Assembly: GCF_013177695.1 (NCBI RefSeq)
Contig: NZ_WOEY01000105.1
Coordinates: forward strand, 1 to 64,000
Origin: Paraburkholderia solitsugae
Lineage (GTDB): Bacteria > Pseudomonadota > Gammaproteobacteria > Burkholderiales > Burkholderiaceae
Reading direction: 5' to 3'
DNA: 64,000 nt
Shown here: piece by piece, positions 26,034-34,412 of the stretch
Layout: each line of letters opens with the position of its first letter
Numbering within the stretch: the stretch's first letter is position 1
Translations under genes and position numbers: made by a program
The notes under the pieces: generated by a model
Told to the model about the DNA's origin: nothing
Seen by the model: the letters and a program-made list of their open reading frames with translations, nothing else
The model's database searches: none

Positions 26034-26567
26034 TTACAAACGCTTCGCATCCACAGCAGTGCCCGTGCGGTCAGCAGACGGTCGCAGGACCGCGAACTGT
26101 TGTTCGAGGAAGGCTCCCAGCTTGACCTTGCCGTTCTCGTCGCGTTCGCAAAAGTAATAGATGACGCAGTGAACTGCGGCAAGCATGGCCGGGCCAAGAA
26201 TCAGGCCATCGGCCAGACCGGCGCCGCCGACGGTTGCGGTCCCGTTCGCCGCGTGGCAAATGTGCCCGAGATAGACGTCGACCGGAAAGCCCGCGATGAA
26301 CGTGAGTGCAAAGATCGCCGCGGCCGGGAAGTCCCGGTTGCGCCCGCGAGCCCGCGGAAGCCACAACGCGAGGCACAGGAGGATAGCCCCAGGTACGACA
26401 TGGACAGCGTTGCTGTCGCAGTAAGAGGAAAACGTCGAGATCAGCAGCGACAGGATGAACGCGACGCCGTTAAAGCAGCCCAGCGATCTGACACTGCGCG
26501 GCAGGTAAAGCAGCGACACGGCAAGCGGAAGGACGCCTCCGATAGCATCGATCGAGATGCTATTCAT
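26034..26567 (-). CDS. Multi-pass membrane protein, 177 aa
   Basis: Not recognised. About five hydrophobic segments (for example VLPLAVSLLYLP, VAFILSLLISTF, VVPGAILLCLALWLP, AAAIFALTFIAGFPVDVYLG) and a charged cytoplasmic tail. It stands between a secreted-peptide-like frame and a nuclease-like gene on the same strand. Confidence 0.6.
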   Translation of the reverse strand: MNSISIDAIGGVLPLAVSLLYLPRSVRSLGCFNGVAFILSLLISTFSSYCDSNAVHVVPGAILLCLALWLPRARGRNRDFPAAAIFALTFIAGFPVDVYLGHICHAANGTATVGGAGLADGLILGPAMLAAVHCVIYYFCERDENGKVKLGAFLEQQFAVLRPSADRTGTAVDAKRL

Positions 26568-26652
26568 GGGCGCACTCCGCTGTCATCCCATCGTTCATGT
26601 TCCCTTCGCCCGAGAGAAGCAGGGATGAATTCCGCCGCCCGAAGCGCGCGCT

Positions 26653-27219
26653 TCAGTGCTCGGCGTCCGCGGCGAGCGCAGACTGAGGATTCCAGCCGGC
26701 CTCCATCAGCGCTATGGCCGGGTCGCCGGTCAGCGCCGTGTCGATCAGGTCCCAGCGATCCTCATACCCTTCGACGCTCCAGTGGTATGGCCGCGTCAGC
26801 GGCGGGATGCTGACGGCGCGCACCGGATTGTCCCGATGCGCCCTGCCGCCCTTGCCCGGGGTTGCCAACCACTTCACATGCGTACTCGCGACGTTGGCGG
26901 CCATGTCGGCGGAAGGGACGATGAAGTAACGGAAGCGCTCCGCTGAGTCGGCCGGCGGAATGCCAGCGAGGATCCAGAAAAAGTTGGGACCAAACGCACG
27001 CTCAGCCTTCAGGCCGACGTTGCAGGTTACGGTTCCGGGCACGAAGGTCTTGACCTGCACATGAACGAACTTCGTGCCCGCCCGGTTACTGCACAGAACG
27101 TCGGTGTTGGGGGTGTTGCCCAGCGTGACCACCGCGGCATACCCACGCCGACACAACTCGCCCGCCACAAAAAACTGGCTGGCGTTGCCCCTGAATGATT
27201 TATCTTTTTCGGTCGTCAT
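26653..27219 (-). CDS. PD-(D/E)XK-like nuclease-fold protein
   Basis: 188 aa. The segment SQFFVAGELCRRGYAAVVTL … TDVLCSN … FVHVQVKTF has the E … D … Q/E-x-K arrangement of PD-(D/E)XK enzymes in the DUF4365/holding-endonuclease style: helix, then D, then QVK on adjacent strands. The catalytic Glu is replaced by Gln (QVK), which occurs in active members. The ATG at 27219 starts the conserved region; a longer frame begins at 27267. It is divergent from ligD. Confidence 0.62.
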   Translation of the reverse strand: MTTEKDKSFRGNASQFFVAGELCRRGYAAVVTLGNTPNTDVLCSNRAGTKFVHVQVKTFVPGTVTCNVGLKAERAFGPNFFWILAGIPPADSAERFRYFIVPSADMAANVASTHVKWLATPGKGGRAHRDNPVRAVSIPPLTRPYHWSVEGYEDRWDLIDTALTGDPAIALMEAGWNPQSALAADAEH

Positions 27220-27524
27220 CTGGTCGACGGCATTGGCCGCCCGTTTTTGGTTTGGCAGTCTGCACACCGGCGACTATCTTAAACCGGTACACCGGCTCGT
27301 TGCGCTGGCATTGCAGAATCTTCACGAGAACCGGGCTTGACCGCCGCACCACACACCTGACTCAGGCGCTTTCCTCGAGCGGGGTGTAGCCAGCACATCC
27401 CGCCTACACGGAGAGTTGCTGTCATGCCCGATTTTTTCCCCGCAGCGTAGGGGCGGGAGGTATCGCGTGCATCCCACACCCTTCAGTCGTTGGCGGACCG
27501 GCTGGACCAGCCGTAGACTAGGCC

Positions 27525-30038
27525 ATGGCTGCCCGCTCCGACAGGACCCGCCCCCCGCTCGCCCGCTACCAACAGAACCGTGACTTCAAGGTCACGCCCG
27601 AGCCTGCGCCACAGGTTCCCAGCCCCTCAACGCCCGTCAAAGGTCTCTCCTTCGTTATCCAGAAGCACTGGGCACGCCGGCTTCACTACGACTTTCGTCT
27701 CGAACTCGACGGTGTCCTGCTCAGTTGGGCTGTCCCCAAGGGGCCGAGCTACGACCCCAAGGAAAAGCGGATGGCGATTCACGTCGAGGACCACCCGGTC
27801 AGTTACGCAGACTTTGAAGGCACCATCCCGCCGAAACAGTATGGCGCTGGCACCGTCATTGTTTGGGACCGCGGCACCTGGGAGCCGGTTGGAGACCCGC
27901 ATGACGGGATGAAGGCCGGGAAACTCGTTTTCAGGCTCCACGGGGAAAAGCTCGCGGGGCTGTGGGAGCTGGTGCGCATCTCCAGGCCTGAAGACAGGCA
28001 GGACCAATGGATGCTCTTCAAGAAGCGTGACGAATGGGCTCAACCGCTCGCGCAATACGATGTCATCAAGGCGCTGCCCGACAGCGTCGCCGGCAAGCCG
28101 CTTGGCCTCGTCGAGGAGCGCGCGCCTGGAGCGACTGCCGGGATGTCACCCGTGACGGAGCCAGAGATCGACCTGTCACTTGCCGTCAACTCCGACCTGC
28201 CCGCGACGCTGGAGCCCCAGCTTGCCACCCTGGCGACATCCCTGCCGAAAGATGACGGCTGGGTAGTGGAGACGAAGTTCGACGGCTATCGCATGATGGC
28301 GCGCATCGACAGGGGACGCGCCCGCCTGTTCACGAGAGGCGGCCACGACTGGACCAGTAAGCTGAAGCGTCTTGCCTCGGACGTCGAAAAACTTGGAATC
28401 ACAGAGGCCTGGCTGGATGGAGAGCTGGTGGTGCTCAAGGACGGACTCCCTGACTTCAATGCGCTCCAGAATGCCATCACCGGGCCCCGCAATGAAAACA
28501 TCGTGTACTTCCTTTTCGACGTCCCTTACTGGGACGGCCAGGACCTCCGGAAGGTGCCCCTGACCTCCCGGCGAGCACTCCTCGAGCAGCTTATCGGCGA
28601 GCCCACCGAGCGGATTCGGATCAGCCAGCATTTCGACGCACCGCCGGCGCAGGTGTTTCAGGCCGCGTGTGACCTGGGCCTGGAGGGCCTGATGTTCAAG
28701 CGGCGCGACGCGCCTTACGTTTCGACGCGGACTCAGACCTGGCTAAAGGCAAAATGCAGGCTCCGCCAGGAGTTCGTCATCTGTGGTTTCACCAGTCGAA
28801 GTGCGGCATCACAGGAGGTCGGGAGCCTGCTGCTGGGATACCACGTGGATGGCAGGCTCCGCCATGCCGGCAGCGTCGGCACAGGTTGGGATGCCAGGAC
28901 TGCCCGAGACCTGTGGACCCGCCTGACCGCAGTTGAAGTGCCGTCTGCGCCATTCGACGCCAAAGCGGTCAAACCAGGGCGGCGGACCACGCGCACTGCG
29001 GGCAACGCGCATTGGGTCCAGCCATTGCTGGTGGCAGAGGTCGCGTTCGCCGAGTGGACGCGTGACGGTCACGTGCGACACGCCTCGTTCAAGGGTTTGC
29101 GCACCGACAAGCCGGCAGGCGATATCACCCGGGAAGCCGCCAGGACTGCAGCCGCGGCGCCAGCGGCAAACCCGGTCAAGATAACGAACCCTGACCGGGT
29201 CATCGACCCGATGGCCGGCATCACCAAACTCGATCTGGTCCGGTACTACGAAAGCGTCGCTGACTGGATGCTGCCCCACCTGAAGGACCGCCCACTCTCG
29301 ATGGTGCGCGCGCCCAACGGCATCACCGAAGAACTGTTTTTTCAGAAACATCCGGAGACCAGGATGCCCGGGCTCAAGGAACACGAAGCGAACGTGTGGC
29401 CGGGACACGGCGCCCTGCTGACCGTCGACACCCTGGACGCACTCGTTTCGGCCGCCCAGATGAACGTCGTTGAATTCCACGTATGGAATTCAACGGTCAA
29501 GCGCCTCGACAAGCCTGACCGGGTCATCTTCGACCTGGACCCCGGCGAAGGTTTGAAGTGGCTCGAGGTGCAGGAGGCGGCACTCCTTGTCCACACGCTG
29601 CTGACCGAACTCGGGCTTAAGGCCTGGCTGAAGACCAGCGGCGGCAAGGGCTTGCACATTGTGGTGCCACTGGCGCCGCGGCTCGACTATGAGGCCGTCA
29701 AGGGTTTCTCCAGGGCCTTTGTACAGCATCTGGTCCGCACCATTCCCGAGCGATTCACTGCAAAGTCGGGCCTTTCAAATCGTCAGGGAAAGGTGTTTGT
29801 CGACTACCTGCGCAACGGGATGGGCCAGACGACCGTGGCCGCATTTTCTGCCCGGGCCCGGCCGGGCATGGGGGTGTCCATGCCCGTGACCTGGGAGCAA
29901 CTTATGTCGCTGAAAAGTGGGTTGCAGTGGACCGTGGCCACAGCGCGCGAGTACCTCAGCTTCCAGACCGAAGACCCCTGGCATGATTACTGGTCGACCC
30001 GGCAGCTGTTGACGGCAGCGATGAAAAGGCTAAGCTGA
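27525..30038 (+). CDS. ligD: Multifunctional ATP-dependent DNA ligase LigD
   Basis: 837 aa, the end-processing and ligation enzyme of bacterial non-homologous end joining. Domain order is phosphoesterase (about 40-180: HYDFRLELDGVLLSWAVPKG), ATP-dependent ligase (about 225-520; adenylation Lys251 in TKFDGYR) and primase/polymerase (about 550-830; HVWNSTVKRLDKPDRVIFDL with the catalytic Asp pair). This phosphoesterase-ligase-polymerase order is typical of proteobacterial LigD. It is 66 bp upstream of ku on the same strand. The length is normal. Confidence 0.96.
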   Translation: MAARSDRTRPPLARYQQNRDFKVTPEPAPQVPSPSTPVKGLSFVIQKHWARRLHYDFRLELDGVLLSWAVPKGPSYDPKEKRMAIHVEDHPVSYADFEGTIPPKQYGAGTVIVWDRGTWEPVGDPHDGMKAGKLVFRLHGEKLAGLWELVRISRPEDRQDQWMLFKKRDEWAQPLAQYDVIKALPDSVAGKPLGLVEERAPGATAGMSPVTEPEIDLSLAVNSDLPATLEPQLATLATSLPKDDGWVVETKFDGYRMMARIDRGRARLFTRGGHDWTSKLKRLASDVEKLGITEAWLDGELVVLKDGLPDFNALQNAITGPRNENIVYFLFDVPYWDGQDLRKVPLTSRRALLEQLIGEPTERIRISQHFDAPPAQVFQAACDLGLEGLMFKRRDAPYVSTRTQTWLKAKCRLRQEFVICGFTSRSAASQEVGSLLLGYHVDGRLRHAGSVGTGWDARTARDLWTRLTAVEVPSAPFDAKAVKPGRRTTRTAGNAHWVQPLLVAEVAFAEWTRDGHVRHASFKGLRTDKPAGDITREAARTAAAAPAANPVKITNPDRVIDPMAGITKLDLVRYYESVADWMLPHLKDRPLSMVRAPNGITEELFFQKHPETRMPGLKEHEANVWPGHGALLTVDTLDALVSAAQMNVVEFHVWNSTVKRLDKPDRVIFDLDPGEGLKWLEVQEAALLVHTLLTELGLKAWLKTSGGKGLHIVVPLAPRLDYEAVKGFSRAFVQHLVRTIPERFTAKSGLSNRQGKVFVDYLRNGMGQTTVAAFSARARPGMGVSMPVTWEQLMSLKSGLQWTVATAREYLSFQTEDPWHDYWSTRQLLTAAMKRLS

Positions 30039-30104
30039 GTCGCACGAGCACGAGTGCCTGCCCTGGTTGCTGCCCCGCCCACCACCTGTTGTGTGGAGGA
30101 TGTC

Positions 30105-31016
30105 ATGCCTGGACGTTCTATCGCATCGCTGTCGCTTTCCTTCGGTCTGGTGTCCATTCCAGTCAAGCTTTACAGCGCCACCGAGAGCGAAACCGCCGTC
30201 AAGTTCAACTACATGTGCAAGGACGGCTCCCGCGCAAAACAACAGTACGTCTCGGAGAGGACCGGGCAGGTCGTGGAGCGTGCGGATTTGCAGAAGGGAT
30301 ATGAGTTTGAGAAGGACCGGTTTGTTGTGTTTTCTTCAGACGAACTGAAGGCGCTCGAAGAGGGCGGAAGTCACGTGGTTGAAATCGTGGCCTTCATTCC
30401 GGAGAAAACCGTCGACCCTCTGTACTACGACAAGGCCTATTTCGTGGCTCCGGACAAGCGAGGCGGAAAGCCGTACAACCTGCTCAGGGAAGCCATGCTC
30501 AGGAGCGGTCGCTGCGCGGTGGCCAGATGGGCCTCCAGGGGCAAGACGCATATGGTGCAGGTTCGTCCCACCGAAGACGGCCTGGTCTTTCAGCAGCTGC
30601 TCTTTGCCGACGAGGTGCGCTCATTGAAGGACTTGCACATCGAGCAAGCCGAGATTTCTGAGCCTGAGCTTAAATTGGCATTACAGCTCATCGACCAGAT
30701 TGCCGAGGAGAACTACGACCCGACGCAGTACGAAGACGAGGAAAAGAAGCGCGTTCTCAAAGCGATCGACGAGAAGATTGCCGGCAGGCAGATTGTTACG
30801 CCCGAACAAGTGGAAGTGTCCGCTACCGGGCAGGTCATCGACCTGATGGATGCGCTGCGCGCGAGCCTGGCCAAAGGCGGCAAGGTCAGGCCGCCTGCCA
30901 CCAGGGCCAGGGCTTCTGCCGGAGATGTCGAGGCCCTTGCCCCGAAGGGGCGTAAGGGCGTCAAGCGCGCCGAGAAGGCTGAGGAACCATCTGCTCGGGT
31001 ACGGGCCCGGAAGTGA
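30105..31016 (+). CDS. ku: Ku homologue for non-homologous end joining
   Basis: A 303-aa bacterial Ku homodimer subunit that encircles DNA ends and recruits LigD. The N-terminus MPGRSIASLSLSFGLVSIPV is characteristic; a basic Lys/Arg/Ala C-terminal tail is present (ALAPKGRKGVKRAEKAEE). GTGGAGGA lies just before the ATG at 30105, so an in-frame upstream ATG at 30054 is rejected. The next gene begins inside the ku stop codon (GTGA). Confidence 0.96.
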   Translation: MPGRSIASLSLSFGLVSIPVKLYSATESETAVKFNYMCKDGSRAKQQYVSERTGQVVERADLQKGYEFEKDRFVVFSSDELKALEEGGSHVVEIVAFIPEKTVDPLYYDKAYFVAPDKRGGKPYNLLREAMLRSGRCAVARWASRGKTHMVQVRPTEDGLVFQQLLFADEVRSLKDLHIEQAEISEPELKLALQLIDQIAEENYDPTQYEDEEKKRVLKAIDEKIAGRQIVTPEQVEVSATGQVIDLMDALRASLAKGGKVRPPATRARASAGDVEALAPKGRKGVKRAEKAEEPSARVRARK

Positions 31017-31855
31017 CGCGCCACGCTTTGGAGCATCACTACTCTCTGCGCAGTCTCCAGTCCCTGCTTGGTATATCGCGCAGAGTTTTGACCGGCCTGG
31101 TCGAAGCCGGCTTTGTGACCCCTGCCCGCGGCCCCCGGAACGAACTGCGCTACAGCTTTCACGATGCTGTCCTGCTGCGTACCGCCTATCAGCTCCAGAC
31201 GGCCAACATTCCTTCGCGCAAGATATTGCGGTCATTGACGCGCCTCAAGGCTTCGCTCCCGGAGGAACTGCCCTTGACCGGGATTCGAATTACCGCCGTT
31301 GGCAACACAATTGCTGTGCGGTTAGGTCCCGACCAATGGGAAGCTGAGTCGGGGCAGTTGCTGCTCGACTTTGAGGTCGCTCCCCTGAAAGGTGACGTTG
31401 CGTTTCTGGACAGCTTCCCTCGCAGCGCAAAGGACGCTCACATCAAGGCCGAGGAGTGGTTTGAGCTAGGTGAGCAACTGACTGCCACGGACCGACAGGG
31501 GGCCGAGCATGCTTATCGGAAAGTCGTGGAGTTGCTGCCTGTGGCGCACTACGGCGCTTACACCAACCTGGGCGTTCTCCTGTGTGAAGAGGGACGCTGC
31601 GAAGAAGCGCTGGCAGTGTTTGACAGGGCTTTGGAATACTTCCCGGACGACTGCCAGCTTCACTTCAACCGCGCCGTTGCGCTGGAGGAGCTAGATTGCG
31701 CCGAGGATGCGCTGAATGGCTACGGCAAGTGCCTCGCGATTGAGCCAGACTACGCGGATGCACACTACAACCTTGCAAGACTCAAGGAACTTCGAGGGGA
31801 CAAGCAAGGCGCGCTCCGACACTACAACGCGTACCGTCGTATCCAGGGCGCTTGA
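31013..31855 (+). CDS. MerR-like HTH protein with TPR repeats
   Basis: 280 aa starting at a GTG that overlaps the ku stop by 4 bp. The N-terminal 70 residues resemble a MerR-type winged helix (YSLRSLQSLLGISRRVLTGL … LRYSFHDAVLLRTAYQL). After a beta-rich middle, residues 145-275 carry three to four tetratricopeptide repeats (AYTNLGVLLCEEGRCEEALA, LHFNRAVALEELDCAEDALN, AHYNLARLKELRGDKQGALR). It is translationally coupled to Ku, so a role in regulating or assembling the end-joining machinery is a reasonable inference. Confidence 0.85.
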   Translation: MTRHALEHHYSLRSLQSLLGISRRVLTGLVEAGFVTPARGPRNELRYSFHDAVLLRTAYQLQTANIPSRKILRSLTRLKASLPEELPLTGIRITAVGNTIAVRLGPDQWEAESGQLLLDFEVAPLKGDVAFLDSFPRSAKDAHIKAEEWFELGEQLTATDRQGAEHAYRKVVELLPVAHYGAYTNLGVLLCEEGRCEEALAVFDRALEYFPDDCQLHFNRAVALEELDCAEDALNGYGKCLAIEPDYADAHYNLARLKELRGDKQGALRHYNAYRRIQGA

Positions 31856-31961
31856 TAGACGGTGGTCTAATAAGGCTCCGGTGCCGGAAGATGCTGCAAA
31901 GCTGCCGTCAGGTTAGTGACTCCGGATGGCGGCGCAAGCGCCAGAGATTTCCCGAATGCAT

Positions 31962-31988
31962 AAAAAAAGCCGCAGACATTGCTGCGGC
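31962..31988 (-). terminator. Rho-independent terminator on the minus strand
   Basis: Stem GCCGCAG / CTGCGGC with a 6-base loop, followed on the minus strand by seven T residues. It is orphaned: both flanking genes are on the plus strand. It could end an unannotated small RNA or be a relic of a lost gene. Confidence 0.75.
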
Positions 31989-32271
31989 GCGAACACACAC
32001 GCCGCGCACGGGGCGCTGGCGTTGGCTCCATCCTACACATCCGTGTTTCTGAAGCAATCAGGTATCTCGTCTGAATATTTGCGGGAGGCCGCATTGCCGC
32101 CTCTGCCCTGGGGCGGCCTTATGTCAATCGCTGACGCAGGCGTTGCAGAATTGCGACAGAGCCAGTCGCGAAAGATGATCTTGCGCCCGCCTGAACGGCC
32201 TGCGGGCAACCGGCCGTGGCCTCCGGAGCACCTCCTTTTACATTTTTCCGGGATAAGCGCTACACTAGACA

Positions 32272-32287
32272 CTGTATATCCATACAG
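32272..32287. promoter_or_regulatory. LexA (SOS) box upstream of imuA
   Basis: CTGT-ATATCCAT-ACAG exactly fits the consensus CTGT-N8-ACAG. It lies within a longer palindrome ACACTGT … ACAGTGT (32269-32290), and ends 12 bp before the imuA ATG, where LexA would block transcription. DNA damage should therefore induce imuA-imuB-dnaE2. Confidence 0.92.
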
Positions 32288-32299
32288 TGTTCTTGCCCC

Positions 32300-33016
32300 A
32301 TGAGCGCCCTGCCGCGTCACCCCGAAGAAATCCACCCTGGTCTATGGCGAGCTTCGCAGCTGGCCGCCGGCTTCGATCGGGTGGTGTCGTGCGGCCACGC
32401 CGCGCTGGCCGCCGAGCTGCCGGGCGGCGGCTGGCCCGCGGGCGCGCTCACCGAAGTGCTCACACCGCAGCCTGGCTGCGGTGAACTGCGTCTGCTGCAG
32501 CCCGCACTGGCGACCGTCGGATCCCGCCCCTTGCTCCTGCTGCAGCCGCCGCATCGGCTACAACCCGCCGGACTGGCGTGGCTGGGCGTTCCCGCACGAC
32601 AGGCCTGCGTGTTGCGCGCACCACGTACGGCTGATGCGCTGTGGGCCGCCGAGCAGATCCTGCGTGCCGGCACCTGCGGCGCCCTGCTCTTCTGGCAGGC
32701 CGAAGTGCGGCAGGAGGCGCTCCGGCGCCTGCATCTGGCCGCGCAGGCCTCGGACACGCTGCTGTTCCTGTTTCGCCCACTCGCGGCCGCCCAGGCGACG
32801 TCGCCAGCGCCGCTGCGGCTTGCGCTGCGAGCCGCCAGGGGCGGTATTGAAGTGACGTTCGTCAAACGCCGCGGACCGCAGCGCGACGAACCCGTTTTCG
32901 TTCCTCTCGTACCTTCACCTGCACTTTTGAGCCGATATGCAACTCTGGATCGGCGTACATCTGCCGCACCTCGCCCTCGAGTCGTTTCTCCCGCGCTGGT
33001 CGACGCCACGCCATGA
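32300..33016 (+). CDS. imuA: ImuA, translesion-synthesis accessory protein
   Basis: 238 aa, RecA/SulA-like. It starts at the ATG at 32300 (MSALPRHPEEIHPGLWRASQ), a typical beginning for ImuA; the G-G-G-W-P-x-G-A-L-x-E segment (LPGGGWPAGALTEVL) is the family signature. It works with ImuB and DnaE2 in damage-induced mutagenesis. It is directly behind a LexA box and overlaps imuB by 80 bp. Confidence 0.93.
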   Translation: MSALPRHPEEIHPGLWRASQLAAGFDRVVSCGHAALAAELPGGGWPAGALTEVLTPQPGCGELRLLQPALATVGSRPLLLLQPPHRLQPAGLAWLGVPARQACVLRAPRTADALWAAEQILRAGTCGALLFWQAEVRQEALRRLHLAAQASDTLLFLFRPLAAAQATSPAPLRLALRAARGGIEVTFVKRRGPQRDEPVFVPLVPSPALLSRYATLDRRTSAAPRPRVVSPALVDATP

Positions 33017-34406
33017 GGCCGGGTTTGTCGTGCTGGAGAAGGACCGCGTTGTCGCGCTCGACCGCGCGGCGCACTCGGCCGGGATCGTGCCCGGCATGCG
33101 CCGCGGTGGCGTATTGACGCTCGCCCCCGACGCGGTCATCCGGGAACGTGATCTCACCCGTGAAGCGGAGCTTGTTCGTGGCGTGGCGTTCGCCCTGCTG
33201 CAGTTCACCCCCCACGTGGTGCTGGCGGAGGAATCGGTCGTACTGGCCGACGTCTCGGCAAGCCTGCGCCTCTTCGGTGGCATCCGGCCACTGCGCCGGC
33301 GGGCGGGTGAAACGGTGACCGCGTTCGGCGTGACCGCGACACTTGCCGTTGCCCCTACAGGGCAGTCCGCGTGGCTCTTCGCCCGGTCATCGGCTGGCAT
33401 CGCGCTCACGTTGCGCTCCGTCGACCGTACGCTGCGTCGCGTGCCGCTACCTGCCCTGCCGCCTGCGCGCCCCTACGCCGAATGGTTCGACGGACTGGGA
33501 TGCGAAACGGTCGACGACGTCCGGCGATTACCCCGCGCAGGCCTCAGGAAGCGCTGCGGCACGGCCCTGCTGGATGCGCTCGATCGCGCGACGGGCGCGG
33601 CGCCGGAAGTATACGAATGGCTGGAGTTACCCCCCGCCTTCAGCGCGCGGCTCGAGTTGCCCGACCGGATCGAGCATGCGGAAGCCGTGCTGTTCGCGGC
33701 GCGGCGGCTGATCCTGCAGATGACCGGCTGGCTGTCGGCGCGACAGCTGGCGATCGCGCGGTTTGTACTTGAGCTCGAGCATGAACGCGGCCGCGCGGCG
33801 GTGCCGCCGACGGCAATCGAAATCGCGCTTGGCGAACCGACGTCACGCGAGGAACACCTCGTGCGCCTGCTGAAAGAACGGCTGGGCCGCGTCGAACTGG
33901 TCGCGCCGGTCATCGCCGTTCGCCTCGATGCAAAGGACGTCCGCGAAGCGGACGCGCCGAGCGAATCGCTGTTCCCGGAGCCCGGCGGCTCGCCGCACGA
34001 TCACGCGCGCCTGATGGAGCTGCTCGTCGCCCGGCTCGGCGCGCAGAACGTGCTCAAGGCGGCTCCGGTTGCCGACCACCGCCCGGAAGTCGCCGCACGC
34101 TGGCTTCCCATCGGCGAGACCGCCAGGCCCACGTTGCCGCCGCCCAATCTTCCGCGGCCCACCTGGCTTCTGGACAACCCGGTGCAGCTCATCATGCGCG
34201 GCCACCGCCCGTTCTACGGCACGCCGCTGCGCATGGTCTCGCCGGGCGAACGGATCGAGGTCGGCTGGCAGGATGGGCACCCGGTGACGCGAGACTATTT
34301 TGTCGCGGAGTCCGACGACGCGGTGCACTACTGGGTCTTTCGGGAGCGCGTAAGCGCCGTCGAGGAACGCGAGCCGCGCTGGTTCCTGCACGGCCTGTTC
34401 GGGTGA
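32937..34406 (+). CDS. imuB: ImuB, Y-family polymerase-like protein
   Basis: 489 aa. A Y-family DNA polymerase relative that lacks a complete catalytic acidic set and acts as the hub linking DnaE2 to the sliding clamp. It opens with MQLWIGVHLPHLALESFLPR, where a true polymerase would have an Asp-containing motif. The little-finger domain is present in the middle, and a C-terminal region ends in YWVFRERVSAVEEREPRWFL, typical of ImuB. Start overlaps imuA, and dnaE2 begins 7 bp after its stop. Confidence 0.95.
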   Translation: MQLWIGVHLPHLALESFLPRWSTPRHEAGFVVLEKDRVVALDRAAHSAGIVPGMRRGGVLTLAPDAVIRERDLTREAELVRGVAFALLQFTPHVVLAEESVVLADVSASLRLFGGIRPLRRRAGETVTAFGVTATLAVAPTGQSAWLFARSSAGIALTLRSVDRTLRRVPLPALPPARPYAEWFDGLGCETVDDVRRLPRAGLRKRCGTALLDALDRATGAAPEVYEWLELPPAFSARLELPDRIEHAEAVLFAARRLILQMTGWLSARQLAIARFVLELEHERGRAAVPPTAIEIALGEPTSREEHLVRLLKERLGRVELVAPVIAVRLDAKDVREADAPSESLFPEPGGSPHDHARLMELLVARLGAQNVLKAAPVADHRPEVAARWLPIGETARPTLPPPNLPRPTWLLDNPVQLIMRGHRPFYGTPLRMVSPGERIEVGWQDGHPVTRDYFVAESDDAVHYWVFRERVSAVEEREPRWFLHGLFG

Positions 34407-34412
34407 TCGCCC

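Larger units (their letters stand above)
31856..32299. other. Intergenic region upstream of imuA
   Basis: Contains a minus-strand terminator (31962-31988) that has no obvious minus-strand gene feeding it, and the LexA box (32272-32287) directly before imuA. No gene is seen. Confidence 0.6.
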
